DNA of 64,000 nt from Thermoanaerobaculia bacterium (GTDB taxonomy: Bacteria > Acidobacteriota > Thermoanaerobaculia > Multivoradales > JAHZIX01): positions 22,658 to 86,657 of the forward strand of contig JALXFE010000626.1 of assembly GCA_027069135.1 (NCBI GenBank), given 5' to 3'. A model generated the notes under the pieces. It was not told where the DNA came from, ran no database searches, and saw nothing but the letters and a program-made list of their open reading frames with translations. The translations under genes were made by a program, and so were the position numbers. Positions 8,502 to 19,600 of this stretch are shown one piece after another. Every line of letters starts with the position of its first letter. The stretch's first letter is position 1.

Positions 8502-9793
8502 CCCACCACCTCGATCTCTTTGATCGGCGTGCTCAGGTATTCGCAGCCCTCTTCCGTGACGCAGAGGATGTCTTCGATGCGCACGCCGAGCTCGCCGACG
8601 AGGTAGATGCCGGGTTCGTTGGAGAAGGTCATGCCGGGGGCTAAGGGTAGGGGGTTGTCTTGGACGAGGTAGGGCCATTCGTGGCCCTGCATGCCGATCC
8701 CGTGGCCAAGACGATGGGTAAGTGCGGTGTAGCCAGCGCCGAAACCGGCGGCCTCGATGAAGGCTCGGGCGGTACGGTCGATGTCGCCGGCGGGTACGCC
8801 CGGGCGGATCTTTTCAAAGGCGGCCTTCTGGGCGTTGCGAACGACGTCCCAGACCCGCCGCTGGCGATCATTGGGAGTTTTTCCGAAGGCGAAGGTGCGA
8901 GAGATATCCGATTGGTAGCCGTGGACGTCGGTGCCGCAGTCCATGAGCACGAGATCCCCTTCTTTAAGGGTGTAGGCACCGTCGGTACCGTGGGGGTAGG
9001 CGGCGTTGGGGCCGAAGAGCACCAGGGCCCAGCCGGGGGCGGCGCCCTGCGCGACGTGGGCGTCCTGGACGGCTTTCGCCAGCTGCCCTTGGGTCATCCC
9101 CGGTTGCAGGAGCGCCGCGGCGTGGGCAATGGCTCTTTGAGTGATCTCGTTGGCACGGCGCATCAGGGCCAGCTCCTTGGGAGCTTTGCGACCCCGGCAG
9201 TCGTTGATCACGGCGGCGCCTTCCACCACGCTTGCCGTCAACTCCTTTTGCAGGCCGTCGAAGACGAAGAGTCGGGCCGCCGAGTCGACCGCCAGCTTTC
9301 CGCTGCCGAGCCCCCGATCTTTCAAGATCTCTCGAACCCGCCGGTAGGGGCTTTCGTTTTCCTGCCAGACGCGGATGTCTTCTCCAACCTGGAGGTATTC
9401 CCGGGCCCGGCCCTCCTCGAAGGCGGGACAGACGTAGGCGACCTCTCCTTTTCTCGGAATGACCAGGCCGAAGACCCGTTCGCTGGGCCACCAGGAGATT
9501 CCGGAAAAATAGGTTAGGGAGGTCGTGGCGTCGATGAAAAGAGCCCCGAGCCCGTGCTTGGCAAGGGAGCGACGGGCCTTTTCGATCCGTTCGAGGAAGT
9601 CTTTCGAAGCGGGGCCGTCGATGTCGTCGACGCGGTTGCGGAGGGGGTGTGGGGGCGTCGGCCCGTTCCCGGCGGCGAAGGCCGGTAGGGTAGAGGAAAG
9701 GCCGAGTCCCACCGCACCGCCGACCCGTAGGAGGTCTCGGCGAGTCCACCCCGGACCGGGGGAAGAAGGAATGTGCTGGGTCTCTTGGCTCAC
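8495..9793 (-). CDS. M24 family Xaa-Pro-type aminopeptidase, Tat-exported
   Basis: I place the start at GTG 9793, since GAGGAG lies 6 bp upstream and the protein then begins with a twin-arginine signal (TRRDLLRVGG followed by a hydrophobic stretch and AFAAG). The 432 residues hold a creatinase N-terminal domain and the M24 pita-bread domain with all five metal ligands: Asp in MDCGTD, Asp in SDISRT, His in GHGIG, Glu in NEPGIYL and Glu in VRIED. Family enzymes remove N-terminal residues before proline; Tat export implies folding with metal in the cytoplasm and work in the periplasm. A truncated duplicate of its 3' end lies at 6995-7143. Confidence 0.9.
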   Translation of the reverse strand: MSQETQHIPSSPGPGWTRRDLLRVGGAVGLGLSSTLPAFAAGNGPTPPHPLRNRVDDIDGPASKDFLERIEKARRSLAKHGLGALFIDATTSLTYFSGISWWPSERVFGLVIPRKGEVAYVCPAFEEGRAREYLQVGEDIRVWQENESPYRRVREILKDRGLGSGKLAVDSAARLFVFDGLQKELTASVVEGAAVINDCRGRKAPKELALMRRANEITQRAIAHAAALLQPGMTQGQLAKAVQDAHVAQGAAPGWALVLFGPNAAYPHGTDGAYTLKEGDLVLMDCGTDVHGYQSDISRTFAFGKTPNDRQRRVWDVVRNAQKAAFEKIRPGVPAGDIDRTARAFIEAAGFGAGYTALTHRLGHGIGMQGHEWPYLVQDNPLPLAPGMTFSNEPGIYLVGELGVRIEDILCVTEEGCEYLSTPIKEIEVVGG

Positions 9794-9930
9794 GTGTTGC
9801 TCCTCTCTAAAAACTCTTGGAAGGCCCGTCAAGATCTCTCGCAGCATACACCCGCCGGCGGGCCAGCCAGGGCCGGACGGTGCCCCTTCCGAATTCCGTG
9901 CGCCACGTTTCTACGCCACGTTCCTGTTGC

Positions 9931-9959
9931 TTGACCGTGAATGCGGAGGAGTCTATAGT
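9931..9959 (+). promoter_or_regulatory. Sigma-70-like promoter for the small gene at 9974
   Basis: TTGACC (9931-9936), a 17-bp spacer and TATAGT (9954-9959) make a near-consensus promoter. The expected start of transcription, near 9966, leaves only some 8 bases before ATG 9974, and no Shine-Dalgarno is present, so the transcript may be nearly leaderless. Confidence 0.6.
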
Positions 9960-9973
9960 TCCCGGACTCAGAG

Positions 9974-10417
9974 ATGAGAATATCTATATTTCTTTTCGTA
10001 GTGGGGGCTCTTTTGGGGCTGCCGTCCAACGCCCAAGGGGCCACGGAGGCGGTGTCCGGGGATCTTGCCGCAATGAAGCTGGTGGCCTTGGAGCCCGTAG
10101 CTGGTCAGGGCGTCATCCGCCTCCCGGATGGGGAGATGTTGTTGGTCGCCGAGGGAGAATCTCTACCTGGCACGGAGGCCTTAGTAGAGGAGGTCTTGGA
10201 GGATCGCTTGGTACTTCGGGAGGAGCTTGGGGGCGAGCCTCCCCAATGGCGGCTCATCTGGATGTTCCAGGCGGAGAGTGGGGGAGAGAGCTCTCGTTTT
10301 CAGATCCTCGATCCGGTTCCGCCTAAGGAAGAGCCCGTGCTCAAGCCCCGAGGTAGCGAGGAAGAGGGAGGGGGCGAGGTCAAGCTCCAAGACGAGGCGC
10401 AGGATTCGGATGGTTGA
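9974..10417 (+). CDS. Small exported protein with a PulC/PilP-like beta domain
   Basis: The 147-residue product has a signal peptide (FLFVVGALLGLPSNAQG). Residues about 40-80 read like the HR domain of PulC/GspC and PilP: GVIRLPDGEMLLVAEGESLP, then a strand VLEDRLVLREE. In those proteins this beta domain binds a secretin. The C-terminal 45 residues are rich in Glu, Gly and Pro and probably disordered. No other secretion gene is nearby, so a secretin role is only suggested. It lies 189 bp upstream of the leader ORF of the giant gene on the same strand and could be part of the same transcription unit. Confidence 0.55.
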   Translation: MRISIFLFVVGALLGLPSNAQGATEAVSGDLAAMKLVALEPVAGQGVIRLPDGEMLLVAEGESLPGTEALVEEVLEDRLVLREELGGEPPQWRLIWMFQAESGGESSRFQILDPVPPKEEPVLKPRGSEEEGGGEVKLQDEAQDSDG

Positions 10418-10576
10418 GCCGAAGCCTTCTTCTGCGAGGTAGTTCCCCGATTTGAGCTCTCGGCAGTATCGATGCCGCCCGCTCAGACTCCAATAAGAGC
10501 TGTTTTTCAAGGGTCAAGACAAGTCTTCGAGGTCCGCTGTGTCGTTGGCAGCCGTGGCGCAGGTGGATCTCTGCGG

Positions 10577-10596
10577 GCCGGCGGCGGAGTGCCGGC
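10577..10596 (+). promoter_or_regulatory. Hairpin abutting the leader ribosome-binding site
   Basis: Two GCCGGC words (10577-10582 and 10591-10596) can pair around an 8-base loop. The second arm ends one base before the GGAGGAAG Shine-Dalgarno at 10597-10604. Folding could hold the site open or limit access to it. Confidence 0.4.
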
Positions 10597-10606
10597 GGAG
10601 GAAGAT

Positions 10607-10636
10607 ATGCCTATGGAAAGGTGGTTCCTGCTGTGA
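10607..10636 (+). CDS. Nine-codon leader ORF coupled to the giant gene
   Basis: ATG 10607 follows a strong Shine-Dalgarno (GGAGGAAG, 10597-10604) at good spacing and encodes MPMERWFLL before TGA at 10634-10636. That TGA overlaps GTG 10633 of the giant frame as GTGA, the classic stop/restart arrangement. The giant frame itself has only a weak site (AAGG) before this GTG. The best reading is that ribosomes load on the leader and restart on the giant gene. It is too short to prove from sequence alone. Confidence 0.5.
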   Translation: MPMERWFLL

Positions 10637-13600
10637 AACCGACGTTCAAGATCGCGAGCGCACGCAAAGCCGAGACCCTCAAGAGGAGGCTTGCGAAAGG
10701 TCTCACAGCAGCGATGCTTCCGTGGGTCTTCGCCCTGCCCATGGTGGGTAGCGCAGGATCGCCTCCGTCTTTAGACGAGCTGCGCCTCGGCAATTTCATC
10801 TACCAGCCGCTGACGGTTTCCGGAAATTTTCAGGCCCGATTCTTAGAGGACCGGAATCACGTCACGGTCATCGAGCTCGCCGGTGGCAGCTACGACCGGG
10901 ATGCGACGGATGGCAGCTTCAACGCAGAGCCAAGAGCGGTCGTCGCCCAGGAGTTCTACCTGGACCATCCGGACGAGTACGACTTCCTCATGGTCTTTAC
11001 GACCTTCGAATTCGACACCGGGGATGCCGTAGCCTTCCACGTCGGCGCCCAGAATCCGGTGCAAGGGATCGGGCAGCCGGTCTTCGACAACACGGCGTTT
11101 TTCGGCAGCGAAGGCAAGCTCCAAGGCTATATCGATATGGCGGCTCTGACCCGCTATTCGACGGACCCGCTGGATCCGGAGTTCGACTTCGCCCTCGGGG
11201 TCATGGCCCACGAGATTCTCCACCAATGGTGCTGCTATGTGGGCTTCGACGACGCCGGCGCGAGCAGTCAGGCGCTCTTGGGCAAAGATGACGCCCATTG
11301 GAGCTTCCTCTTAGATAGTGATGCGTCGGTGATGTACGGCAGCGATTGGCGGGACAACGCCGACGGCACCTTCACCGCCGCCAACACCCGAACGTTCTAC
11401 TCGCCTCTGGATCTCTATCTGGCGGGCCTCTTCGGTCCCGAGCAGGTGCCTCCCTTCGAGTTGATCGAGAATCCTGCCGTCGACAAGACACAGCTCCCGC
11501 AACGGGGGGCCACCATCTCCGGCACTTCGCGGCTGGTGAGTGTCGACGACGTCATCGCCATCGAGGGGCCCCGAATACCGGCAGCGGCTCAGGCCCAAAA
11601 AGAGTTCCGTGCGGCCTTCATTCTGCTGACCCGGCCGGGTATCGAGGTCGAGGCTGCTCAGATTGCCGCTCTCAACAACTTCCGGGAGGGGCTCTTGGCC
11701 CGGTTCTCGGCCCTGACCGGTGGCCAGGCATTGATGCAGGTCTTTCCGGAGGCTCGCTTGGACATCGGCACCGGGACTCCGGATCCGGTCGACGGCGGCG
11801 GCATCCGGCCCACCAGCGCCAACCTCGACGAAGCCCTCGCCTGGCTACGGGGAGAGCAGGTCGTGGACGGTTTTTGGGAAGACACAGCGGCGACCCGACT
11901 GCGGGATACGGCCGTGGCCTTGGCGACCCTTTCGGCCCTCGATCCCTTGTTCAGCGGCGGCTCGGCGGCTCTCGGCTGGCTCGGCGGGCAGCAGGAGGCC
12001 AGCGCCGACTACCGGGCCCGCACGGCGGATGTTTTCGAAGCGGTCGGGCAGGGTGCGGCGGCCCTCCGCGCCGAGCTGATCGCCTCCCAGAATTCCGACG
12101 GTGGCTGGGGCCTGGGCGATCGCTACGACAGCGTGCCTCTCGATACGGCTCTGGCGGTCCAAGCTCTGGCGGGGCATCCCGAGGTGCCGGCGGCGGATCT
12201 CGCCGCTGCGGTGGGCTATTTGGTGGCCGTCCAGGGCACCGACGGCGGCTGGAGTAACACTCCGGTGGGACCGAGTCGTACCGGCGTTACCGCGGAGGTC
12301 TTGAAGGCTCTCAAGAGGACCGACGAATCGACTCCGGTGGCCGCGGCCCTGGCTTTTCTGGCGAGCCGGCAGAATGCCGACGGCGGCTTCGGCGACAGTC
12401 CGAGCACGGCTCACGACTCCGCCCGAGCTTTGGAAGCCCTGATGAGCTTCGATGCATTGGGCCAGATCGATGCCGGCGGCGCCGCAACCTATCTTTCGAG
12501 TCGGCAGACCGTCGTCGGCAGCTGGGAAGGGAGCGTCTATACGACCGCCTTGGTGGTCACCGCCCTACGCCGTTTCGCTTTCCCGAATTGGAGCTTCACG
12601 TCGGGCCTGATCCCCGATCCGGCCCTGCCCCGAGACGGTGAGCGGGTCGCCCTGACCGTGGAGGTCACCAATACCGGCAACGCCACGGCGCCGGCTGGGA
12701 TCGTTCGCTTCTTCGATGGCGATCCCGGATCCGGCGGTGTTCCCATCGGTGCAGATATCGTGGTCCCCACCTTGGCGGCCCAGCAGTCGGCGACGCTGAC
12801 GGCGCTGTGGGATACCTTCGATGGAGCGGGGGGGCACACCCTGGTCGCGGTGGTCGATCCGGACGGAACTCTCGCCGAGCTTTCGGAAGTGGACAACCGA
12901 GCAGAGCTTTTGATCGAGGTGGTGCCGGCACCGGTCGAAGCGGATCTCGAAGTCCGGGAAGCGGACATCCTCGTCACCCCGTCTCAGCCCAACGAGTTGC
13001 CGACGGCTCTGGGCGTTGTCGTGACCTTGCGCAATCTTGGCCTCACGGACGCCCTCGACGTGCGGGTGGTGCTTACGGTCGGAGAGGGAGCGGACGCCGT
13101 CATCGTGGACGAAGTGACCCTGACCGCTCCCCAACGATCCTCGACCCCGGTGAACCTCTCCTATCTCCTGGAGACTCCGGGGCTCACCGTTTTGACCGTG
13201 GAAGTCGATCCCGACGGCCTGATCCCGGAGGCGGATGAGACCAACAACACCGCGGCCCGGTCAGTGTCGACGATCGCCTCCGTGGACCTCGAAGCTCTCG
13301 ATGCGGGCATCGTGCTCGCCGGTGGAGCCTTCCTGGGCAACGATGCAACCTTCGGCGTGACCCTGCGCAACCGGGGAACCGTCGATTCGCCGACCACCCA
13401 GGTGCGCTACCGGGTGAGCGACGGCACGACGGTCCGCGAGCTGGGGATCAACACCATCCAACCCACCGCCGGGGAGACCCTCGAGCAGAGCATCGTCTGG
13501 CGAGTAGACCTGTTGGGGGATCTCACCTTCACGGCGGAGCTCGATCCGGATGACCTGGTTCCGGAGACCGACGAGACGAATAACACCGGCACCCGGGCCT

Positions 13601-16600
13601 TTACCGCCACCGCTGTCACCAACCCGAATCTGACGGTGGATTTTCAAGACCTGGGCTTCGATCCCAACCCGGGCCTCGAAGGCTCGCCGCTGATTCTTTC
13701 GGTGCTGGTCCGTAACGCCGGCGGCACGGCGGCGACGAATGTCGAGGTCGCCTTCTACGACGGGGATCCGGCCCAGGGGGGCACCCTCTTCGGTGACCTG
13801 GTGGTGATTCCCAATCTCGATGCCGGCGCATCTCTCCTCGCCTCGACGACGGTGGTGGAAGTGCCCGACGCCGCCGATCGGCTGATCTTCGCCGTGGTCG
13901 ATCCCTCGGATCAGATCGCCGAGTTCGATGAGACCGACAACGACGCCTTCAATACCCTCGAAATCCTCAGCCTGCCGGATCTGGCTCTGTCGGTGGCGTC
14001 GCTGGATCTCAGTCCTCGCTTCCCACGCCCGGGGGATCCGGTGACCCTCACGGTCACGGTGACCAATCTCGGGGAACAGGCGGCCACGGATGTGTTGGTC
14101 CGTACTTTCGATGGCGAGCCGGCCATCGACGGGGTGCCGGTCGGTGGAGATCAGCTGATCCCGACGATTCCAGGGCAGGGAAGCGGCTCGGCAGTCTTCA
14201 GCTGGACCTTCGACGGTACCGGCGACTTGCGCCCCATCGTGGTCTTTGCGGACCCGGACGACACCGTCCGGGAGCAGAGTGAGAGCAACAACCGGGCGGA
14301 CCTTGACGTCGCCGTCCAAGATGGCAATTTCTTCCTCAGTCGGCGGTATTTCTCACCGGATGGGGATGGCGTCAAGGACGGGACCTCATTCTTCTTCTTC
14401 CTGGGCGCCCCGACCACGGTCCAGGTAGAGGTGGTGGACCGCCGGGATCAGGTGGTCCGTCACAGCCAGCCCTTCGTCAACGTCAGCGACGGTCAATTCG
14501 ATTGGGACGGTCTCGATGATCGGGGGCCCGTGGTTCGGGATGGCGACTACGTCCTGCGGGTCGTCGATACCGCCGGAGTGTCCTTGGGGGAGGCGACGGT
14601 CACGGTGGATACCAATCGCTCGTCGCTCATCGAGGCGGTGGGGACTCCGTTCGAGCTCTTTACCAATCTGACCTGCGAGCTGCCCTCGGTTTCCCGGCTG
14701 ACCCTGACCGGCGACGAAGACACCTTCTTCTTCGACATCACCTCCAACTCCGATCCTCTCTTCGGGCGGGGCATCTACAAGATGGCCAGTAATGGCGGCG
14801 ATGTCCGCCAGATCGTCCCGGCATTCTGGAGCACTCAGGCCTCCCTGCGGGAGATGCAGGTGGCCTCGGATGGGAGCCGGGTGGTCTTCTCCCTCCGGGG
14901 CCGCATCCTCGCCGGGGGATCCTTCGAGTCCCGTCAATATGTGGTCAACGGGGATGGGACGGGTCTCCAGCAGCTCGATCCGGCGCCGGGGCTGGGCAGT
15001 GGCACCGGGGTCTTCGGCTTCACCGAGGACGGAAATACGGTGCTCGTGAACCAGAGCGCCAGCTTGGTGGCCATCGACCTGACGGGCTTCGCCCCGCCCT
15101 TGGTGATCTTCTCCATCGATACTAGCTTCGGTAGTTTCTCGGCTGAGCGCTCGCCGGACGAGAAACGGATGGTGATTCCCGTCAGCGGGGATTTCGGGCG
15201 GCAGTTGGCGTTGGTGAATCTGGAGACCTTGACCTCGACCTTCCTGCCGAGCGTGCCCTTCAGCTTCGATAATTATGAGTTCTCCTTCTCACCGGATAGC
15301 AGCCGCTTGGCGGTGGCTCGAAGGCAGAGCGGGGACCTGCGCATCTTCGACCGCAGCGGCAACCTCCTTCAGGAGAGCCCGCTGCCGGTGGAGCTGCCGC
15401 CCTATCCCATCGAAGACGGTGGCGGCGGCGGCGAATTTCTCACCAGTGGTGGTCAAGGCCTGACGGTCGGCGGCGATGCCCCTGCCGTCGGTGAAGCCGT
15501 AGGCCTCCCGGGTGGGCCCTCGTTGTTCCTGACGAAGGTTGGAGTTCCCCAGTGGGGACCGTCTTCGACGGAGCTAGCGATATTGGTGACCCAGACTACG
15601 GGGTTCAGCGCCGAGTGGCGGCAATTGTTGCGCTACGACCTCCTGACCGAGCTCTTCGAGAATGTCGCCTGGACTTTGCCGTCTTTCTTCGGCTTGCCGT
15701 CGTCGTACCACGTCTCGACTTGGGACGGCTCCACCTGGGTGGAGCGGGCGGTGCTGCATCACGGCATCTACCTCGAAGAGCAGAAGGTAGATCTCAGCGA
15801 CTTCCTGCCGGATCCGGACGGTGAGCTCAAGGTACGTATCCGCCAGGCCGGCCTGGAGGCGGCCCACGTCGAGCACGTTTCGCTCCTGAGCAGCGGTGAG
15901 CGTCTGCTGCCGACTTCCGCCGTGCGTCTCGACACCGGTCAGGAGGCTCTGCTGGAAGTGCGCCATCAGGACAACGTGCTCTTCGATCTGCACGAGGCGG
16001 AGATGGAAGTCGGCTGGCCAGCTTGGGAGCCCGGTGGTCCCTTCGTCCTCGCCCTCGGGGCCCGGGAGGAAGTGCTGTCCACCCGTCGGGTCGTGCCTTT
16101 CACCTACCCCCGAACCGGTGCCTACCGGTACACGGTCGGCGAGGAAGGTCCGATGGTCGTGGATGGCCTCCAGACCTCCGCGGACGATCTGGGCTCGGCC
16201 CTCTTCGGCGTCCAGACCCGGCCGGTGACCGGCCACCCGTCGGCCAAGGTTTTCGGTTGGGTCAAGAGCGACGGCATCGATCTCTACGGTGCCCTCGACT
16301 TCACCGTCGACAATACCTTGGACGGCGACCGGGATTGGGCATCGTTGGAAGTCGAGACGGCTTCCGGATGGCAGGAGATGCGGGTCACCGCGGTCGATCA
16401 GACCTATGGGATCGCCGGCTTCACTCGTACCGCCCCGGTACACCATGCCCACAAATACTACGAGTTTCGAATTCCTCTGGCTGAGGTAGGCGCTTCGGTG
16501 GGGGAGACCCTCTCCCTGCGTTTCCGCGCCTACGGAACCGCCGCCGGTTGTGAGATCCCCGGTCGCTGCGATCCGGAGGTCTTCGATGGCTTGAATCTGC

Positions 16601-19600
16601 TTCCCTTCAGCGGCTACGACCTGTGGGTGCCGAATGAGCGGACTCTCTACTACGCCAATTTCACCAGTGGCCGACCGGCGACGGCCATCCTGTTGGACGA
16701 CGATAACGAGTTTCGTGACCTCTTCGAGGAATGGTTCAACTTCAGAAACGAGAAGTTTTCACCCTCCGGCCGCCGACTGCTCTATCAGTCCAGCGATCAC
16801 CGCAACGATCCGGCCAGCGCCTGTTATCAGCGGGGCTTCACGGACGACTTTTCCTTCCAGTCGTTGATGAACCTCACGGTCGATCTGCGGCCGCGGCGCT
16901 CCTCCGCCAGTGGCGGGATTCTGCTCGAAGGAACCGCCGCGGATCTCAATTTCAAGAGTTACCGCCTCGATTACTCGCCGGCTTCGTCGCCGGGCGAGTT
17001 CAACCCCATCGTGCCACCGGCGGGGCAGCAGGTCATCGACGACCGTTTCACGACCTGGGTACCGCCGGGGCCGGGAACCTATTTCGTGCGCCTGCAGGTG
17101 GAGGATCTGGCCGGCAACGTCAAGGAGGCCATCAAGCGGGTTTCGTCCTCGGATACCCCGAGCATCACGGACATCTACCGGGAACCGGCGGATATCTCTC
17201 CCAACGGCGACGGGGTTCAGGACGAGACGCTGATCCATTACCGGGTCTTGGCGCCGGTCCACCTGGAATTCCAATTCTTTAACGAGATCGGCGACCGGGT
17301 CCGCACCATCGAGCGGGATCATTCCACCATCGGGCTGACCTTCGACCTACCCTGGGACGGGCGGGACGATAGCGGGTTGCCGGTACCGGACGGTATCTAT
17401 CGCATGTTGGTGCAGAATTTCGAGTTCTTCGTCAACGTCGACTCGACGCCACCGGAAGTGATGATCAGCCTGAGTGACGCGTTGCAGGCGAGGACTATCG
17501 AGGGGCTCTCCTCGCCGGTGGTGGTGGCAGCGCCGGAGCTGCGATATTCGGTGCGAGAGGCGAATTTCGCCACCAGCCTCGGTGAGTCCGGCTTTGGGGA
17601 AACACCCTTCGAGTGGTTGGAGTTTCCCACCTCGTTGCGCAGGAGCCGGACCGATCCGGATCTGCTCCTAGGCGGTCGCCCCTTAGATCTCGATCAATTC
17701 ACCCACCACCGCTTCCGGTTCGAGGCGCAGGATCGGGCCGGTAACCGCAGTCTGGTGACCACACCGTTAGGGGCCGAAGAGCTCATCGTTTCGCAGTTCG
17801 GCGTCCACGCCGTCACCGACTTCGGTACCTTCGCAGACCTCGAGCTGGTGCCCTTCCTGGGCCGCCCGAGAATTCGCTTGGCGAACGGCGATGTACGTTT
17901 CAAGGTCGCGGAGACGATCGCCGAAGAAATCTTCCAGCTTTCCGTGCAATTTCGTCCGGAAGGCCAGACGAATTGGAGCGAGACCGTCCTCGATCGGTTC
18001 CTGCCTCCCGGGGGCGTCAGCTTCGTCTCTGAGATTCCTCAACCGGAGCTCGGGGCGGTGTGGGATATGGTCGGCGTACCCATCGGTATCGAAACTGAGA
18101 TCCGCCTGCGGGCAGTCGACGTTCTGGCGCAAGAGCACGTGTCCAATTCTTTCTTCGTGCTCACCGACGGCATCATTTTCGGCGGTCCCCTCGCCCAACC
18201 GGATCTGACGACCGGGCCCTACGCGGACCTCCTGAGTTCGCTCTACGAGACCGCTTTGAACGCGGGCCTGCTCTCGCCGGAGGATGTGATTCTGTGGGGA
18301 GTGGAGTTCGTCGGCGCACAGCTGGATGAAGTGATTCTCCAGATCAGCAGCTCCGAGGATCCCCGCTACGCGGTTCCGGTACCGCTCGAACCGCTGATCA
18401 GCGTCGAAGGTGGGTTCCTCTTTGCGCTCGATCCGGCGACCGCCTGCCTGTCCTACGAAGGCTTCATCTTGGCCACGACGGCGCCGGAGCCGACCATCCG
18501 GACCATCACATCCAACGGCGGCGGCTTTACGCTGCGTTGCCTCGAGATTGAGACGGAGTTACAACCACCGACCTACGGTGGCTGCGACGAGGCGCCGAGC
18601 TCGTCGATGCGGACCATCGATGCCACGCCGGTCAGTCTCAACGGCGCAGCCCTCGTCCTACTCACCCTGGAACGCACCCTGCCGGATGGCACTCCGGATA
18701 TTCTGGCCAATATCAACGATCCGGTCAGCCGGCGGAAATACTCTTTCGATTTTGATACCTCGGGTCTTCCGGAGGGTCTCGAAACCCTGACCGCTCGGCT
18801 GTCCAACGGTGAAGGGGAGAGCTTTACCACCAGCATCCGAGTGGCGGTGGACCGGACCCCGCCCGTACCGGCGATCAACGTTCCCCTCGAAGGGCAGCGC
18901 CTGTGCGGTATCCAGCGGTTGGTCGAGGGCGAGATTCGCAACGTCTTCGATGTCGAGGGGCTGGTCAGCGACAACATCGGTTTCTCCTACCGGATGGAAG
19001 TCGAAGTGCCGGGCTCCCCGCCGGTCTTCCACGCTCTCCGGGATGACCGTGAAGCCTGCTACGGACCGCCGAACGAAGTGCTCTTCAGCTCCCCATATCC
19101 GGCCGATCAATGCGGGTCGGTCCAGGGCCCCTTGGGCACCTGGGGGGATAGCGACGGCGAAACCGAGTTCAGCGGTGATACCGCGGTCCGGATCCACGCC
19201 TTCGACCGGGGTGGCTACCACGTCTGCCAGGAGCGTCAGTTTTTCTTCGATGGCGAGGTCGAAGGGGCTCAGACGACGATCTCTCCGCGCCTCTTCTCTC
19301 CCAATGGGGACGAGAACCTGGATTTGACGGTGCTCAATATCTTCCTCGAAGAGCCGGCCTCGGTAGATGTCGAGGTCTACGCCGCGGTGGAGACGGATCG
19401 AGGCCCGGAGATCAGCGGCGACGTGCTGAGGTTCCTGGAAACGGGCCTTCAGGTCCTGGATTCGGCTCTGGTGAACTGGGACGGCCAAGACGGCAGCGGC
19501 TCGGTTCTGCCGGACGGCGTCTATGGCCTGGTGACCCGTTTCCTCGATAGTTGCGGCAACCTGGCGAGCCGTACGGTCTTCGTCGAGCTCGACAATACGC

